From Streptosporangium lutulentum (lineage in GTDB: Bacteria; Actinomycetota; Actinomycetes; Streptosporangiales; Streptosporangiaceae): a stretch of 64,000 bases of DNA. The notes beneath the pieces were generated by a model. It was not told where the DNA came from. It was given only the letters and a program-made list of their open reading frames with translations, and made no database searches. The stretch is from positions 3,534,001 to 3,598,000 of the forward strand of contig NZ_JAUSQU010000001.1 in the NCBI RefSeq assembly GCF_030811455.1. Reading direction: 5' to 3'. The translations under genes were made by a program, and so were the position numbers. This document shows positions 17,072 through 25,943 of the stretch, piece by piece (position 1 is the first letter of the stretch; every line of letters starts with the position of its first letter).

Positions 17072-18526
17072 ATGCCCCGACTCCGTCGTTTAGCCATGCT
17101 GCTGGCAGGCTCACTTCTTCCTCTCGCGCACCTGGCGGGACCGCCCGCCAGTACCGCCCCGACGGCCCCACCGTCTCAGACCGCCCCGGCGGGCACCCTG
17201 GACTCGGCCTTCGCCCGCGCCGCCGCGACCTACGAGGTGCCCCGCGACCTGCTGGTCACGCTCGGATACGCCGAGACCCACCTCGACGGGCACGGCGGCG
17301 CGCCGAGCGCGAGCGGCGGCTACGGAGTCATGCACCTGGTCAGCAGCCCGGCCGGCCGCACCCTGGAACGCGCGGCGACACTGACCAGGCAACCGGTCGC
17401 GGCGCTGAAGGCCGACGACGCGGCCAACATCGTGGGCGGCGCGGCGGTGCTGCGCGCCTACGCCGACGAGCTCGGCCTGGACGCGACCGCCCGCAAGGAC
17501 CCCGGGAAGTGGTATCAGGCGGTGGCCAAGTACGGCAACGCCTCGACCCCCGAGGTGTCCCGGCTGTACGCCGACACCGTCTACGAACTGCTGGCCAAGG
17601 GGGTACAAGCCGTCACCACCGGCGGCGAGGCTGTGACCACGACGGCGCGGACGGTGCAGCTCGACCGCGGCGGCTACGGCACGGCACGTGATCTGGGCAC
17701 CCTGGCCGCCGCGGCCGTGGACTACCCCTCGGCCCGCTGGGTGGCGGCCAGGTCCTCCAACTACGCCGTCTCCAAGCGCCCGTCCAGCAACGTGATCGAC
17801 CGGATCGTCGTCCACGTGACCCAGGGCTCCTACGCGGGCACGATCTCCTGGTTCCAGAACCCCGCGTCCCAGGTCTCGTCCCACTACGTCGTCCGCTCCT
17901 CGGACGGCGCCGTCACCCAGATGGTCCGTGAGAAGGACCGGGCCTGGCACGCCGGGAATTACAACAGCCGGTCGGTCGGCATCGAGCACGAGGGCTTCGT
18001 CGACAACGCCTCCTGGTTCACCGACTCGATGTACCGCGCGTCGGCCGCGCTGACCCGCAGCATCGCCGACCGGTACGGCATCCCCAAGGACCGCGCCCAC
18101 ATCGTCGGGCACAACCAGGTGCCCGGTGCGACGCACACCGACCCGGGCCCCAAGTGGGACTGGACCAGATACATGCAACTGGTCAACGGCGGCGGTAACC
18201 CGAACACCCCGCAGTCGGTCTGCGGCAAGGGCTACACGCTGGTCGACAGCGCGGCCCTCGGCTCGGCGGGCACCGTCTACCTGCTCTACAACACCGCCAA
18301 CGACAACAACTGCGTGGCCACCATGAAGAACTCGTCCCTCGGCAAGGCCACCGCCACCACGGCCTACCTCGAGGTACAGGGCCAACGCCGGGTCACCCAC
18401 TCCGGCAACGTCACCCACTACGCCGGCCCGGTACGCGGCTACGCGCTCGACAAGTGCGTCAAATGGGGCGGCAAGGCCGGCTCCTTCTCCTACAACAGTC
18501 CCTTCGAGTACTGCATATCCACCTAG
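17072..18526 (+). CDS. Secreted N-acetylmuramoyl-L-alanine amidase
   Basis: 484 residues. Signal peptide at about 1-28 (RRLAMLLAGSLLPLAHLAG). Residues 45-180 resemble a lytic-transglycosylase-like helical domain. An Amidase_2/PGRP domain spans about 235-375, with zinc ligands plausible in IVVHVTQG and GATHTDPGP, and typical RAWHAGNYN and VGIEHEG blocks. The C-terminal ~95 residues are a Cys-containing domain (VCGKGYTLVDS) of a type seen in spore-former secreted proteins. Probably cleaves the peptide side chain of peptidoglycan during growth or spore development. AGGAG precedes the ATG. Confidence 0.88.
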   Translation: MPRLRRLAMLLAGSLLPLAHLAGPPASTAPTAPPSQTAPAGTLDSAFARAAATYEVPRDLLVTLGYAETHLDGHGGAPSASGGYGVMHLVSSPAGRTLERAATLTRQPVAALKADDAANIVGGAAVLRAYADELGLDATARKDPGKWYQAVAKYGNASTPEVSRLYADTVYELLAKGVQAVTTGGEAVTTTARTVQLDRGGYGTARDLGTLAAAAVDYPSARWVAARSSNYAVSKRPSSNVIDRIVVHVTQGSYAGTISWFQNPASQVSSHYVVRSSDGAVTQMVREKDRAWHAGNYNSRSVGIEHEGFVDNASWFTDSMYRASAALTRSIADRYGIPKDRAHIVGHNQVPGATHTDPGPKWDWTRYMQLVNGGGNPNTPQSVCGKGYTLVDSAALGSAGTVYLLYNTANDNNCVATMKNSSLGKATATTAYLEVQGQRRVTHSGNVTHYAGPVRGYALDKCVKWGGKAGSFSYNSPFEYCIST

Positions 18527-18572
18527 CGGCTCGTTCCCGTGACGGCCGGCGCGTAGGCGGCCCGACGAACGC

Positions 18573-18607
18573 GGGAGCCCGGGCCGACGCCGTCGGCCCG
18601 GGCTCCC
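18573..18607. terminator. Terminator after the amidase gene
   Basis: GGGAGCCCGGGCCGACG and its exact reverse complement, separated by 1 nt (17-bp stem). It lies 47 nt after the amidase stop with no T-run, as usual for intrinsic terminators in GC-rich actinomycetes. Confidence 0.7.
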
Positions 18608-18805
18608 GATCGGATCGGGAACCGGCGGGCCGTGGCACGCGAATCCATCCCCCACCGATCCCGACAATCCATGAGGGATCCATACCGTCGGCGCCATGTC
18701 ACATACCAGGACCAGGGTGATGTCGAACGTGTAAAGGATCTTGTCGGCCATACAGGACACTCGTGAAGATTGCGGATGTTTCCCTAGCTCCTCTGGAGGC
18801 TCCGC

Positions 18806-20728
18806 TTGCCAAAGTTACGAGCAGTCCTCATCGCCTTCGCCGTTGTCGCGGCGGGTGCAACCCCGGCTCACGCGAACACCGAGCCCTCCATCACCGTCAA
18901 GCAGGGGCGGACCCAGCCGGTCTTCTCCTACGCCGACGCCATCCGCGAGTCCGTCTACGTCGAGTCGAGCGTCGACAGCGACTCCAACGGGAAACTGGAC
19001 CGGGTCCGCGTTGACATCATCAGGCCCAAGGAGTCGGGCCCCAGGCTCAAGGTGCCGGTGATCATCGACGAGAGCCCGTACTACGACAACTCCGGTCGTG
19101 GCAACGAGGCCGAGCGGAAGACCTACGACGCCAACGGCAACATCACGAAATTCCCCCTGTTCTACGACAACTATTTCGTGCCGCGTGGTTACGCCGTCCT
19201 CCACGTCGACATGATCGGCACCACCGGGTCCGAGGGCTGCCCCGACGTCGGCGGCCCGGCCGACGTGCTGGGCGGCAAGGCCGTCATCGACTGGCTGAAC
19301 GGCCGCGCCGCCGCCTACCGCGCCGACGGCACGCCCGCGGCCGCGAACTGGACCACCGGCAAGGCCGCGATGATCGGCAAGTCCTACGACGGCACGCTGG
19401 CCAACGCCGTCGCGGCGACCGGGGTGAAGGGGCTGGAGACGATCGTCCCGATCTCGGCGATCAGCTCGTGGTACAAGTACCAGCGCTCCAACGGCGTGGT
19501 CTACAACTACAACTACATGTCGCGGCTGGGAAACACCGTCGACACCGACCCCGACGCCAAGTGCGCGGCCGTACGGGCGCGCATGGACGCCGAGGACGGC
19601 GACGACACCGGCAACTACAACGCCTTCTGGGCCGAGCGGGACTACATCTCCGGCTCGCTGGCCGACGTCTCCAAGGTGCGCGCCAGCGTCTTCGCCGTGC
19701 ACACGGTCAACGACCTCAACGTCAAGCCCGACCACTTCTCCGAGTGGTGGCAGGCCCTGGCCGACAGGAACGTGCCCCGCAAGATCTGGGTCGGGCAGTA
19801 CCAGCACGTCGACCCCTTCGACTTCGAGGGTCGCCGGGACATCTGGGTCGACACGCTGCACGGCTGGTTCGACTACTGGCTGCTCGGCGTGAAGAACGAG
19901 ATCATGCGCGAGCCCCGCGCCGACGTGCAGACCAGCCTCAACACCTGGATCACCCAGCGCGACTGGCCGGCACCGCTCGCCCTGAAGGTCCCGTTCCGTC
20001 CCGCGGCCGACGGCTCGTTCGGCCTCATCTCCGCCAGGAAGGGGCAGACCGCCACGTTCACCGACGTCCGCCAGTCCGAGGACGCGATGGTGGCCGACGT
20101 CGGCACGACCAAGCCGGGAAGGGTGGCCTTCACCACCGGCGCGTTGCCGTTGGACCTGCGCCTGTCCGGTACGCCCGTGGTGGACCTGCGCGTCGCGCTC
20201 GACAAGCCCACCTCGAACCTGACCGCGCTTCTCGTCGACTTCGGCGAGGACACCCGGGTCGACTGGCGTCGTAACCAGGGCGTCACCAACCTCACCGAGG
20301 AGAGCTGCCACGGCGAGAGCACGGCCGCCGACGACGCCTGCTACAAGAAGGTCGTCACCAACCTGGCCACCCGCCCGCTGGAGATCGTCGCCCGCGGCTG
20401 GATCGACGTGCAGAACCGCCAGTCGCTCAGCTCGCCCTCACCGCTGACGCCGGGCACCTACGGCCAGGTCAAGTGGGAGACCCTGCCGCAGGAGTACATC
20501 TTCAAGAAGGGCCACAGGCTGGGCCTCGTGGTCGCCGGTACCGACTCGAACTACAGCGGCGAGACGGCCACCGGTGCGAACGTCACCATCGACCTGGCCA
20601 AGAGCAAGGTCGACATCCCGCTGGCGCTCACCCTCCTCACCAGCCGTGACGTGCCGAAGGACACGTCCAGGTGGCAGGGCCCGCAGCAGCTGAACCTGCC
20701 GGTGCCGGAGGAGAACACGTTCTTCTGA
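18806..20728 (+). CDS. Secreted S15-family (Xaa-Pro dipeptidyl) peptidase
   Basis: 640 residues. TTG start at 18806 with TGGAGG 6-7 nt upstream. Signal peptide at 1-24 ending ATPAHA. Alpha/beta-hydrolase domain (about 40-370) with nucleophile GKSYDG (S193), a candidate acid in VNDLNVKP and catalytic His in QYQHVDPF (about 334). The C-terminal X-Pro dipeptidyl-peptidase jelly roll spans about 400-630. Extracellular and likely to release N-terminal dipeptides with Pro or Ala in position 2, although some members are esterases or acylases. Confidence 0.88.
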   Translation: MPKLRAVLIAFAVVAAGATPAHANTEPSITVKQGRTQPVFSYADAIRESVYVESSVDSDSNGKLDRVRVDIIRPKESGPRLKVPVIIDESPYYDNSGRGNEAERKTYDANGNITKFPLFYDNYFVPRGYAVLHVDMIGTTGSEGCPDVGGPADVLGGKAVIDWLNGRAAAYRADGTPAAANWTTGKAAMIGKSYDGTLANAVAATGVKGLETIVPISAISSWYKYQRSNGVVYNYNYMSRLGNTVDTDPDAKCAAVRARMDAEDGDDTGNYNAFWAERDYISGSLADVSKVRASVFAVHTVNDLNVKPDHFSEWWQALADRNVPRKIWVGQYQHVDPFDFEGRRDIWVDTLHGWFDYWLLGVKNEIMREPRADVQTSLNTWITQRDWPAPLALKVPFRPAADGSFGLISARKGQTATFTDVRQSEDAMVADVGTTKPGRVAFTTGALPLDLRLSGTPVVDLRVALDKPTSNLTALLVDFGEDTRVDWRRNQGVTNLTEESCHGESTAADDACYKKVVTNLATRPLEIVARGWIDVQNRQSLSSPSPLTPGTYGQVKWETLPQEYIFKKGHRLGLVVAGTDSNYSGETATGANVTIDLAKSKVDIPLALTLLTSRDVPKDTSRWQGPQQLNLPVPEENTFF

Positions 20729-20765
20729 TCCCCGACGACTGACCCCGTACGACGTACGACGTGAT

Positions 20766-20804
20766 GGAGGCGTGAGTCCGGCCTGGCGCCGGGCTCACGC
20801 CTCC
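20766..20804. terminator. Terminator after the S15 peptidase gene
   Basis: GGAGGCGTGAG pairs with CTCACGCCTCC across a 17-nt loop that itself pairs internally (CCGGC/GCCGG). The structure begins 38 nt after the stop codon and is followed by TTCGG. Confidence 0.65.
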
Positions 20805-21052
20805 TTCGGTTCGGTACGGCGCGCCTCGCCGGAGCGGCCGGTTTCACTCCTCCCGCCGCGCGCTTTTTCGCGGCAGAGACAAAGCCGTACCTGCATAAAC
20901 CGAAATCACTGCTCATAACGGTAAATGTGAGCATAGTTCTGTTCAAAACAAGCAAAAGTCGCTACTCTCAGCGGGAATTGGTCTCCACCGGCCGGAGTCT
21001 TCCGCAGTTCTCCCGGCCGGTGGGCTCTACCACGCGGAGAGCGGAGGCGGCG
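20805..21052. other. Promoter region of the copper gene group
   Basis: About 250 nt with no convincing gene. An AT-richer patch at about 20885-20960 contains ATAAACCG and GTAAATG and would be the best place for a promoter. No inverted repeat of the CsoR or CopY type was recognised. Confidence 0.3.
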
Positions 21053-21907
21053 ATGGCGCGGTGGCTGGACCGGTTGCTCGTGCTGACCCTCGTCGCCGGC
21101 GTCGCGCTGACCGCCCTCACGACACCCGCGGCCGCGCACGGCCAGCTCGTGGTGTCGACACCGGCCAAGGACAGCACGGTGTCCACCCCGCTGGAGTCGC
21201 TCGCGCTCTACTTCACCGAGAAGCCCTCCGCCGACGCGTACTTCACCCTCACCGCCCCCAGCGGCGTCCGAGTCGACCGGCCCTGGTCGCACGGCGAGCC
21301 CATCCGTCTCGACGAGCCGGTTCAGGAGTACACGCTCATCAACGGCGTCTGGGAACCGAGCCTCTACCACACCGGATTCCCGGCGAAGGTCCCGGTTGCC
21401 CACTGGCCGGAGCGGGGCCTGTACGTCGCGCGCTACCAGTCGGTCGCCTCGGACGGCGAGGCGGTCCAAGGGGAGGTCCGGTTCACCTACACGGGCAAGA
21501 CCTCGGCGCCGCCCAAGGGCTGGAAGGCCCCCACCAACCCGCCCAACCCCGCCCTGCTGGCCGCGCTCGGCCACGGCGGCCCCACCCCGACCAGGGCGTT
21601 CGGGGCCACCACGCCCCAGCCCGCGTCGCCTGCCGTACCGCAGACCGGGCCGCAGTCCGCGCCCGCCACACCCCAGGCCGGATCTCAGCCGGCGCCCCCC
21701 ACCGACTCCGGCACCGGCGTGATGGTGTGGCTGCTGCCCGCCGTCCTCGTCGCCGGCGTGGGGGTCATGGTGGTCCGGGCGGCACGCCGGCCCTCGCCCT
21801 CGGGAACGACCCGGCCGCATCCCGCCGGGCCCCGGGCGAGAACGCCGGCCCAGCGCGCGGCCCCGCCGCGCAAGGCACGGCGCACCAAGGCCGCCAAGCG
21901 ACGTTGA
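21053..21907 (+). CDS. CopC-domain secreted, membrane-anchored protein
   Basis: 284 residues from ATG 21053 (GGAGG 5-6 nt upstream). Signal peptide at about 1-28 (VLTLVAGVALTALTTPAAA), with mature N-terminus HGQLVVSTPAKDS. A His at the mature N-terminus and the SxPAKDS turn are hallmarks of CopC, which binds Cu(II) with this His. The CopC fold covers about 28-145; then comes a long Pro/Ala/Gln linker, one membrane helix (about 225-245) and a strongly basic tail. First gene of a three-gene set with a cupredoxin-like lipoprotein and a polytopic membrane protein. Confidence 0.82.
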   Translation: MARWLDRLLVLTLVAGVALTALTTPAAAHGQLVVSTPAKDSTVSTPLESLALYFTEKPSADAYFTLTAPSGVRVDRPWSHGEPIRLDEPVQEYTLINGVWEPSLYHTGFPAKVPVAHWPERGLYVARYQSVASDGEAVQGEVRFTYTGKTSAPPKGWKAPTNPPNPALLAALGHGGPTPTRAFGATTPQPASPAVPQTGPQSAPATPQAGSQPAPPTDSGTGVMVWLLPAVLVAGVGVMVVRAARRPSPSGTTRPHPAGPRARTPAQRAAPPRKARRTKAAKRR

Positions 21908-21941
21908 CCCGCCGTCCTCACCGCCCCCCAGGAGAACAGCC

Positions 21942-22316
21942 ATGACGTTCCCCCTTGCCCGATTCCGCCCGTTGCTCGCCGCCGTGCTCGGCCTGGCGCT
22001 GCTGATGGCCATGCCGGCGTGCGGCGCGTCGAGTGCCGCTCCCGGAGCCTCGGAGGTCAAGGAGATCGCGGTGACCATCGCCGGTCAGACCGTGACCCCG
22101 CCACCGGGACGGATCGACGTGGCCAAGGGCCAGACGGTGCGGATCGCCGTGACCGGTGACGTGGCCGACGTGGCGCACGTGCACGGCTACGACAAGGCGG
22201 CGGACCTGAAGCCCGGCACTCCCGTGACGATCGAGTTCGTCGCGGACCGGGACGGCCTGTTCGAGGTCGAGACACATGATACGAATCTGCAGCTGTTCCA
22301 GCTCGTGGTGCGTTAG
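21942..22316 (+). CDS. Cupredoxin-like lipoprotein
   Basis: 124 residues. Signal peptide with a lipobox-like AMPAC just before Cys-27, so probably a lipoprotein. The remaining ~95 residues form a cupredoxin-like beta sandwich: candidate metal ligands are His in VAHVHGYD and the C-terminal VETHDTNLQLFQLVV segment, where classical cupredoxins have C-x-x-H-x-x-M. That motif is incomplete here, so copper binding is possible but unproven. Starts 34 nt after the CopC-like gene and ends 10 nt before the membrane protein gene. Confidence 0.75.
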   Translation: MTFPLARFRPLLAAVLGLALLMAMPACGASSAAPGASEVKEIAVTIAGQTVTPPPGRIDVAKGQTVRIAVTGDVADVAHVHGYDKAADLKPGTPVTIEFVADRDGLFEVETHDTNLQLFQLVVR

Positions 22317-22325
22317 GCCCGCGGG

Positions 22326-23642
22326 ATGCTACTGGCTCACGGTATCGGCGGCCGGCAGGATCTGCCGATACCGTTCGAGGCCGCGCTGATCGGCGCGATC
22401 CTCGCACTGCTGGTGTCGTTCGCGGCGCTCGGCGCCCTGTGGACCGAACCACGGCTGGGCGGCGACCTTCGCCGCGGCCGCCCGCTGCCCGCCGTCCTCC
22501 GGCGGGCGGTGGCCTCTCCGGCGTGGCCGTGGCTCTGGCGGATCGCCGGGCTCGTCGCCGCGGCGTACTTCTGCGTAGGTCTGATCTTCGGCCCCGACCG
22601 TGCCGAGAATCCCACGGCGGGGGTCTTCTACGTTCTGTTCTGGGTCGGCCTGGCGCCGCTGTCGCTGCTGTTCGGCCCGGTGTGGCGTGCCCTCAACCCG
22701 TTGCGGACGCTGCACCTGCTGGTCTGCAAGGGACTCGGGCGCGACCCGCGCACCGGGCTGCGGCCGTTGCCGCCGGGTCTCGGCCACTGGCCCGCCGCGG
22801 CCGGCCTCTTCGCCTTCGTGTGGCTGGAACTGGTCGCCCCCGAGCGGGCCACCCTGCCCGTCATCGGGACCTGGCTCGCGGCGTACGCCGTGCTCATGCT
22901 CGCGGGAGCGGTGCTCTTCGGGTCGCGGTGGTTCGGCCACGCGGACGCGTTCGAGGTCTACAGCTCCCTCGTCGGCAGGCTCTCCCCGGTGGAGAGACGT
23001 CGCGACGGCGTCCTGGCCTGGCGCAACTCACTCGACGGGATGGCCGGACTCCGGCCGGTGCCCGGACTGACGGTGCTGGTGGTGGTGCTCCTCGGGTCCA
23101 CCATGTACGACAGTCTCTCCAACGCCCCGATCTGGGTGCGCCTCGTGCAGGAGAGTTCGATGCCGGCGCCGGTGATGGGGACGGCGGGCCTGGTCGTCGT
23201 CATCGGCCTGGTGCTCGCGGCGTACCGTGGTGCGACCGCGCTGGCCGGCCGCTGGGGCGCGGCGGAGCCGGGCACGACGGCGGGCGAGCTCGCCCACGCG
23301 ATCGTGCCGATCGCCGTCGGGTACGTGATCGCCCACTACTACTCGCTCTTCCTCCTGGAGGGACAGCGGACCCTCGCCCTGCTCTCCGATCCGCTGGACA
23401 CCGGCGCCAACTGGCTGGGCACCGCCGGATGGACCGTCCACGCGGCCGGCACCACCCCCGCCGGGATCGCCGTGCTCCAGGTGACGGTCATCGTCATCGG
23501 CCACGTGCTCGGCACCGTCCTCGCCCACGACCGCGCGCTGGTCCTGTTCCCGAGGCGGACGGCCGTCATCGGGCAGATCCCCCTCCTGGTGCTGATGGTG
23601 CTCTACACCGTGGCGGGCCTGCTTCTCCTCTTCGCCGGCTGA
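22326..23642 (+). CDS. Polytopic membrane protein of the copper group
   Basis: 438 residues with about 9-10 membrane helices. It opens with MLLAHGIGGRQDLPIP before the first helix and carries conserved-looking HADAFEVYSSLVGRLSP and HAIVPIAVGYVIAHYYSLF segments with His in or near helices. It belongs to an actinobacterial family I know only as hypothetical; it is not CopD by sequence. Its fixed place after CopC- and cupredoxin-like genes suggests a role in copper transfer across the membrane or in electron transfer. Confidence 0.75.
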   Translation: MLLAHGIGGRQDLPIPFEAALIGAILALLVSFAALGALWTEPRLGGDLRRGRPLPAVLRRAVASPAWPWLWRIAGLVAAAYFCVGLIFGPDRAENPTAGVFYVLFWVGLAPLSLLFGPVWRALNPLRTLHLLVCKGLGRDPRTGLRPLPPGLGHWPAAAGLFAFVWLELVAPERATLPVIGTWLAAYAVLMLAGAVLFGSRWFGHADAFEVYSSLVGRLSPVERRRDGVLAWRNSLDGMAGLRPVPGLTVLVVVLLGSTMYDSLSNAPIWVRLVQESSMPAPVMGTAGLVVVIGLVLAAYRGATALAGRWGAAEPGTTAGELAHAIVPIAVGYVIAHYYSLFLLEGQRTLALLSDPLDTGANWLGTAGWTVHAAGTTPAGIAVLQVTVIVIGHVLGTVLAHDRALVLFPRRTAVIGQIPLLVLMVLYTVAGLLLLFAG

Positions 23643-23766
23643 TCCGCGCGGCGGCACGGGCCGCCACGCCGGGCCGGAGAGCGTGACCGAGAGCCGTGGC
23701 CGGCGAGCCGGCGGCCGGTACGTCGCCGGTTCGCCGTGGCCGGGTCACCAGACGTCCCTGCCGATC

Positions 23767-24069
23767 TCAGCCCGCCACCCGGCCGCCGCCCTTGCACCGG
23801 CGGCAGCCGACCCACACCGTCGTGACGACGGCGCCTCCTCCGGCGGTCGTGGTCTCGCGTTCCTTGTCGTGACCACCCGCTCCGCCGCAGTCGCCACAGG
23901 TCTTCTTCATCCCTGCCCGCGCCTTCGCCTTCTTCTGCCCGGCGACCGGTGCGACATCGGCGAAAGAAGCCTTGATCTTCTCGGCCTGTTCCCGGGTCAG
24001 GAAGGGAAGGACGACCTTGCCCCCTCCTTCCGTGGGGATTCCAAGAACATGTTGTCCCAGCTCGGGCAC
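23767..24069 (-). CDS. Small protein with two CxxCxGxG-type zinc-finger repeats
   Basis: 100 residues from GTG 24069 (TAGGAG 6 nt upstream). The C-terminal half has two DnaJ-like half-repeats, CGDCGGAGG and CRRCKGGGR, separated by about 25 residues, enough to bind one zinc ion. The N-terminal half contains a possible helix (REQAEKIKASFADVA). DnaJ-type fingers bind unfolded protein or nucleic acid; no J-domain is present. Lies close to an FBP-type zinc-finger gene on the same strand. Confidence 0.7.
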   Translation of the reverse strand: MPELGQHVLGIPTEGGGKVVLPFLTREQAEKIKASFADVAPVAGQKKAKARAGMKKTCGDCGGAGGHDKERETTTAGGGAVVTTVWVGCRRCKGGGRVAG

Positions 24070-24143
24070 GGCTTTCTCCTAACGTCAGGGCTGATCATCA
24101 CAAAGTCATCAAAGACGAACCGTCTATCACGCGTCGCCGATCC

Positions 24144-24388
24144 TCACGGTAAGTGCGCGCGGAGAACGCCGCAGCCGCACTCGCGCACGGCGCGGGCGGT
24201 GAACGGGTCGAGCGGGGTGTCATCACCCGGCCTCAGGGTGACGGGCTCCGCCCCGGCTCGGGCGAGGGTCAGCGTCGGCCGGATGGTGCCGGGACCGCCG
24301 GCAGCCGGTGCGACAGCGGGCCGTGCCCGGTGCGTTCCGGTTCCGGCGCACCGCGCACGAGGCCGGGCTCGACGAGGATGTCGATCAT
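24144..24388 (-). pseudogene. Possible frameshifted small gene after the FBP gene
   Basis: An ATG at 24388 overlaps the FBP stop by 4 nt (ATGA), a coupling signal, but the frame (MIDILVEPGLVRGAPEPE...) stops at 24269. In the next frame the sequence carries on as coding-like text: RPTLTLARAGAEPVTLRPGD and, at the end, ARAVRECGCGVLRAHLP, stop at 24144. A single frameshift near 24275-24300 would join them into one protein of about 80 residues with a CGC near its end. Either a pseudogene or a sequencing frameshift; no family recognised. Confidence 0.35.
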
Positions 24389-24876
24389 TGGGTCACCTTC
24401 CGCAGGAACCCGGTCACGTTGGCCGAGGTCCTGTGGATCTTCTCTTCGAGCGTGAGCGACTCGTGCATCCGCCCACCGGGTCCGACGTCCTTCTTGCCGC
24501 GCAGGTAGAGGGAGCAGGCCAGGTCGGTGCAGATGTAGGTGCCCACGGAGTTGCCGCCGCCGCCGGGGAGACGGGCGACCATCAGCGACACGCCGTCGCC
24601 GGTGTGCGTGGTCAGGCAGAGCGAGCACATGCTGCGCCGCACCTGTCCGGCATGCGAGGTGGCCCGTCGCAGTGCCACCCCTGCCAGGCCGTCCTCGTGC
24701 TCGGCGACCAGGTAGGCGCGCCCCGGCGACGAGGGGTCCTGCCAGCCCAGGAAGTCGAGGTCGTCCCACGGCCGGGCATCCAGGTCCCTGGGTACGGCAA
24801 GGCGTTTGGCCTCGCCCTTGGTGCAGTTGACAAAAGAGGCGCGGATCTCGTCCTCGCTGATTGACCTCATAGCCAT
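24385..24876 (-). CDS. FBP-domain (EF-G-binding type) treble-clef zinc-finger protein
   Basis: 163 residues. The C-terminal half holds the treble-clef pattern of the FBP/FusB-like family: MCSLCLTTH and YICTDLACSLYLRGK supply four Cys zinc ligands. The N-terminal half opens with SISEDEIRASFVNCTKGEA, also typical. Relatives of this domain bind elongation factor G and rescue fusidic-acid-inhibited ribosomes in FusB/FusC; whether this short actinobacterial form does so is not known. No ribosome binding site precedes ATG 24876, and an AT-rich GAATAG lies 7 nt upstream, which suggests a leaderless transcript. Confidence 0.78.
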   Translation of the reverse strand: MAMRSISEDEIRASFVNCTKGEAKRLAVPRDLDARPWDDLDFLGWQDPSSPGRAYLVAEHEDGLAGVALRRATSHAGQVRRSMCSLCLTTHTGDGVSLMVARLPGGGGNSVGTYICTDLACSLYLRGKKDVGPGGRMHESLTLEEKIHRTSANVTGFLRKVTQ

Positions 24877-24921
24877 GAAACTATTCGACGTATGCCCGTG
24901 CCGCAAATGATTATGAATTAT

Positions 24922-24936
24922 CCTAGGAGCCCTAGG
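24922..24936. promoter_or_regulatory. CCTAGG-N3-CCTAGG operator between divergent genes
   Basis: Two copies of the palindrome CCTAGG, 3 nt apart, between the FBP gene and the divergent TetR gene. The element lies 15 nt before the TetR ATG and about 45 nt before the FBP start. Probably the TetR autoregulatory site, able to control both directions. Confidence 0.5.
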
Positions 24937-24951
24937 AATGGAGGACGGCGC

Positions 24952-25560
24952 ATGGCGCGTGCCGGAGTGACGGTCGAGCTGCTGGCCGAGGCGGCGGCGG
25001 AACTGGCCGACGAGGTGGGGCTGGAGAACGTGACGGTCTCGGAGCTGGCGCGCAGGTTCGGCGTGAAGGACGCCAGCCTGTACTCACACATCCAAAACGC
25101 GCACGAGCTGCGGGTCCGGGTGGCCGTGCTGGCCCTGGCCGAGCTCGCCGACCGGGTCGCGGCGGCACTGGCGGGGCGGGCGGGCAAGGACGCGCTGGTC
25201 GCCTTCGCCGACGCCTACCGCGACTACGCCAGGGAGCATCCGGGCAGATACACGGCGACGCAGGTCGAGCTCGACCCGGAGACCGCGAAGGCGAGCGCCG
25301 CGCGACGACACTCGGACATGGCGCGGGCCATCCTGCGGGGCTACTCGCTGGCGGAACCCGACCAGACCGATGCGGTCCGGCTGCTGGGCAGCACCTTTCA
25401 CGGGTTCGTGAGCCTGGAACGGGCAGGCGGCTTCCGCCATCATCCACGCGGTGCGGACGAATCCTGGGGTCGAGTGCTCGACACACTCGACGTCGCGCTC
25501 CGCAACTGGCCGGCGCAGGCCGTCGATTCCGGCAGCGGCCGGAAACAGAGGGGCTCCTGA
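24952..25560 (+). CDS. TetR-family regulator
   Basis: 202 residues. ATG 24952 was chosen for the GGAGG 7 nt upstream. HTH at about 10-55 (LADEVGLENVTVSELARRFG, recognition helix in DASLYSHIQN). The C-terminal domain has the GFVSLERAGGFRH segment typical of the TetR C-terminal (WHG-like) group. Divergent from the FBP gene across a 75-nt region with a double CCTAGG palindrome. Confidence 0.87.
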   Translation: MARAGVTVELLAEAAAELADEVGLENVTVSELARRFGVKDASLYSHIQNAHELRVRVAVLALAELADRVAAALAGRAGKDALVAFADAYRDYAREHPGRYTATQVELDPETAKASAARRHSDMARAILRGYSLAEPDQTDAVRLLGSTFHGFVSLERAGGFRHHPRGADESWGRVLDTLDVALRNWPAQAVDSGSGRKQRGS

Positions 25561-25943
25561 TCCGCCTGTCGGCGGAAACGCGTTGCGATCCGCCGATGTG
25601 AACGTTCGGCACGACGGCGGCTTTCTGCCGACGCGAACGTTCGGCACGACGGCGGCGACTCATAGTGACGCGCACCCGCCAACTGAACAATGGCGCCGCA
25701 GATCGCACCTCGAAGGGTCACGACACGGCCGTCTCGATCTTGACGCTCGACGCCGCATTTTCGATCCGTGCAAACGCACATGCCTAAAAGGCGCGACCGG
25801 AAATCCCGCGGTTCATGGCCGCCGGCCAGTCGCGATCCCTCCCCTGGGGGAGGCGCTCGGCCTTCGCAAGGGCTGTCATACCCCGACGTTAACGGCGAAA
25901 CGCTTCGATGGCCGTCAAATAGAGGCGGGCTTAATCTGGCCAT
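25561..25943. other. Intergenic region with a 21-bp direct repeat
   Basis: 383 nt without a convincing gene. A 21-bp sequence beginning GAACGTTCGGCACGACGG occurs at 25600-25620 and again at 25634-25654, 34 nt apart. Each copy contains the palindrome GAACGTTC. Two copies only, so not an array; it may be a regulator site or a small duplication. A CCCTGGGGGAGG-type short stem is also present near 25840. Confidence 0.45.

Noticed and set aside
25600-25654. CRISPR-like repeat
   Set aside because: Only two copies with a 13-nt gap, and no cas genes nearby.
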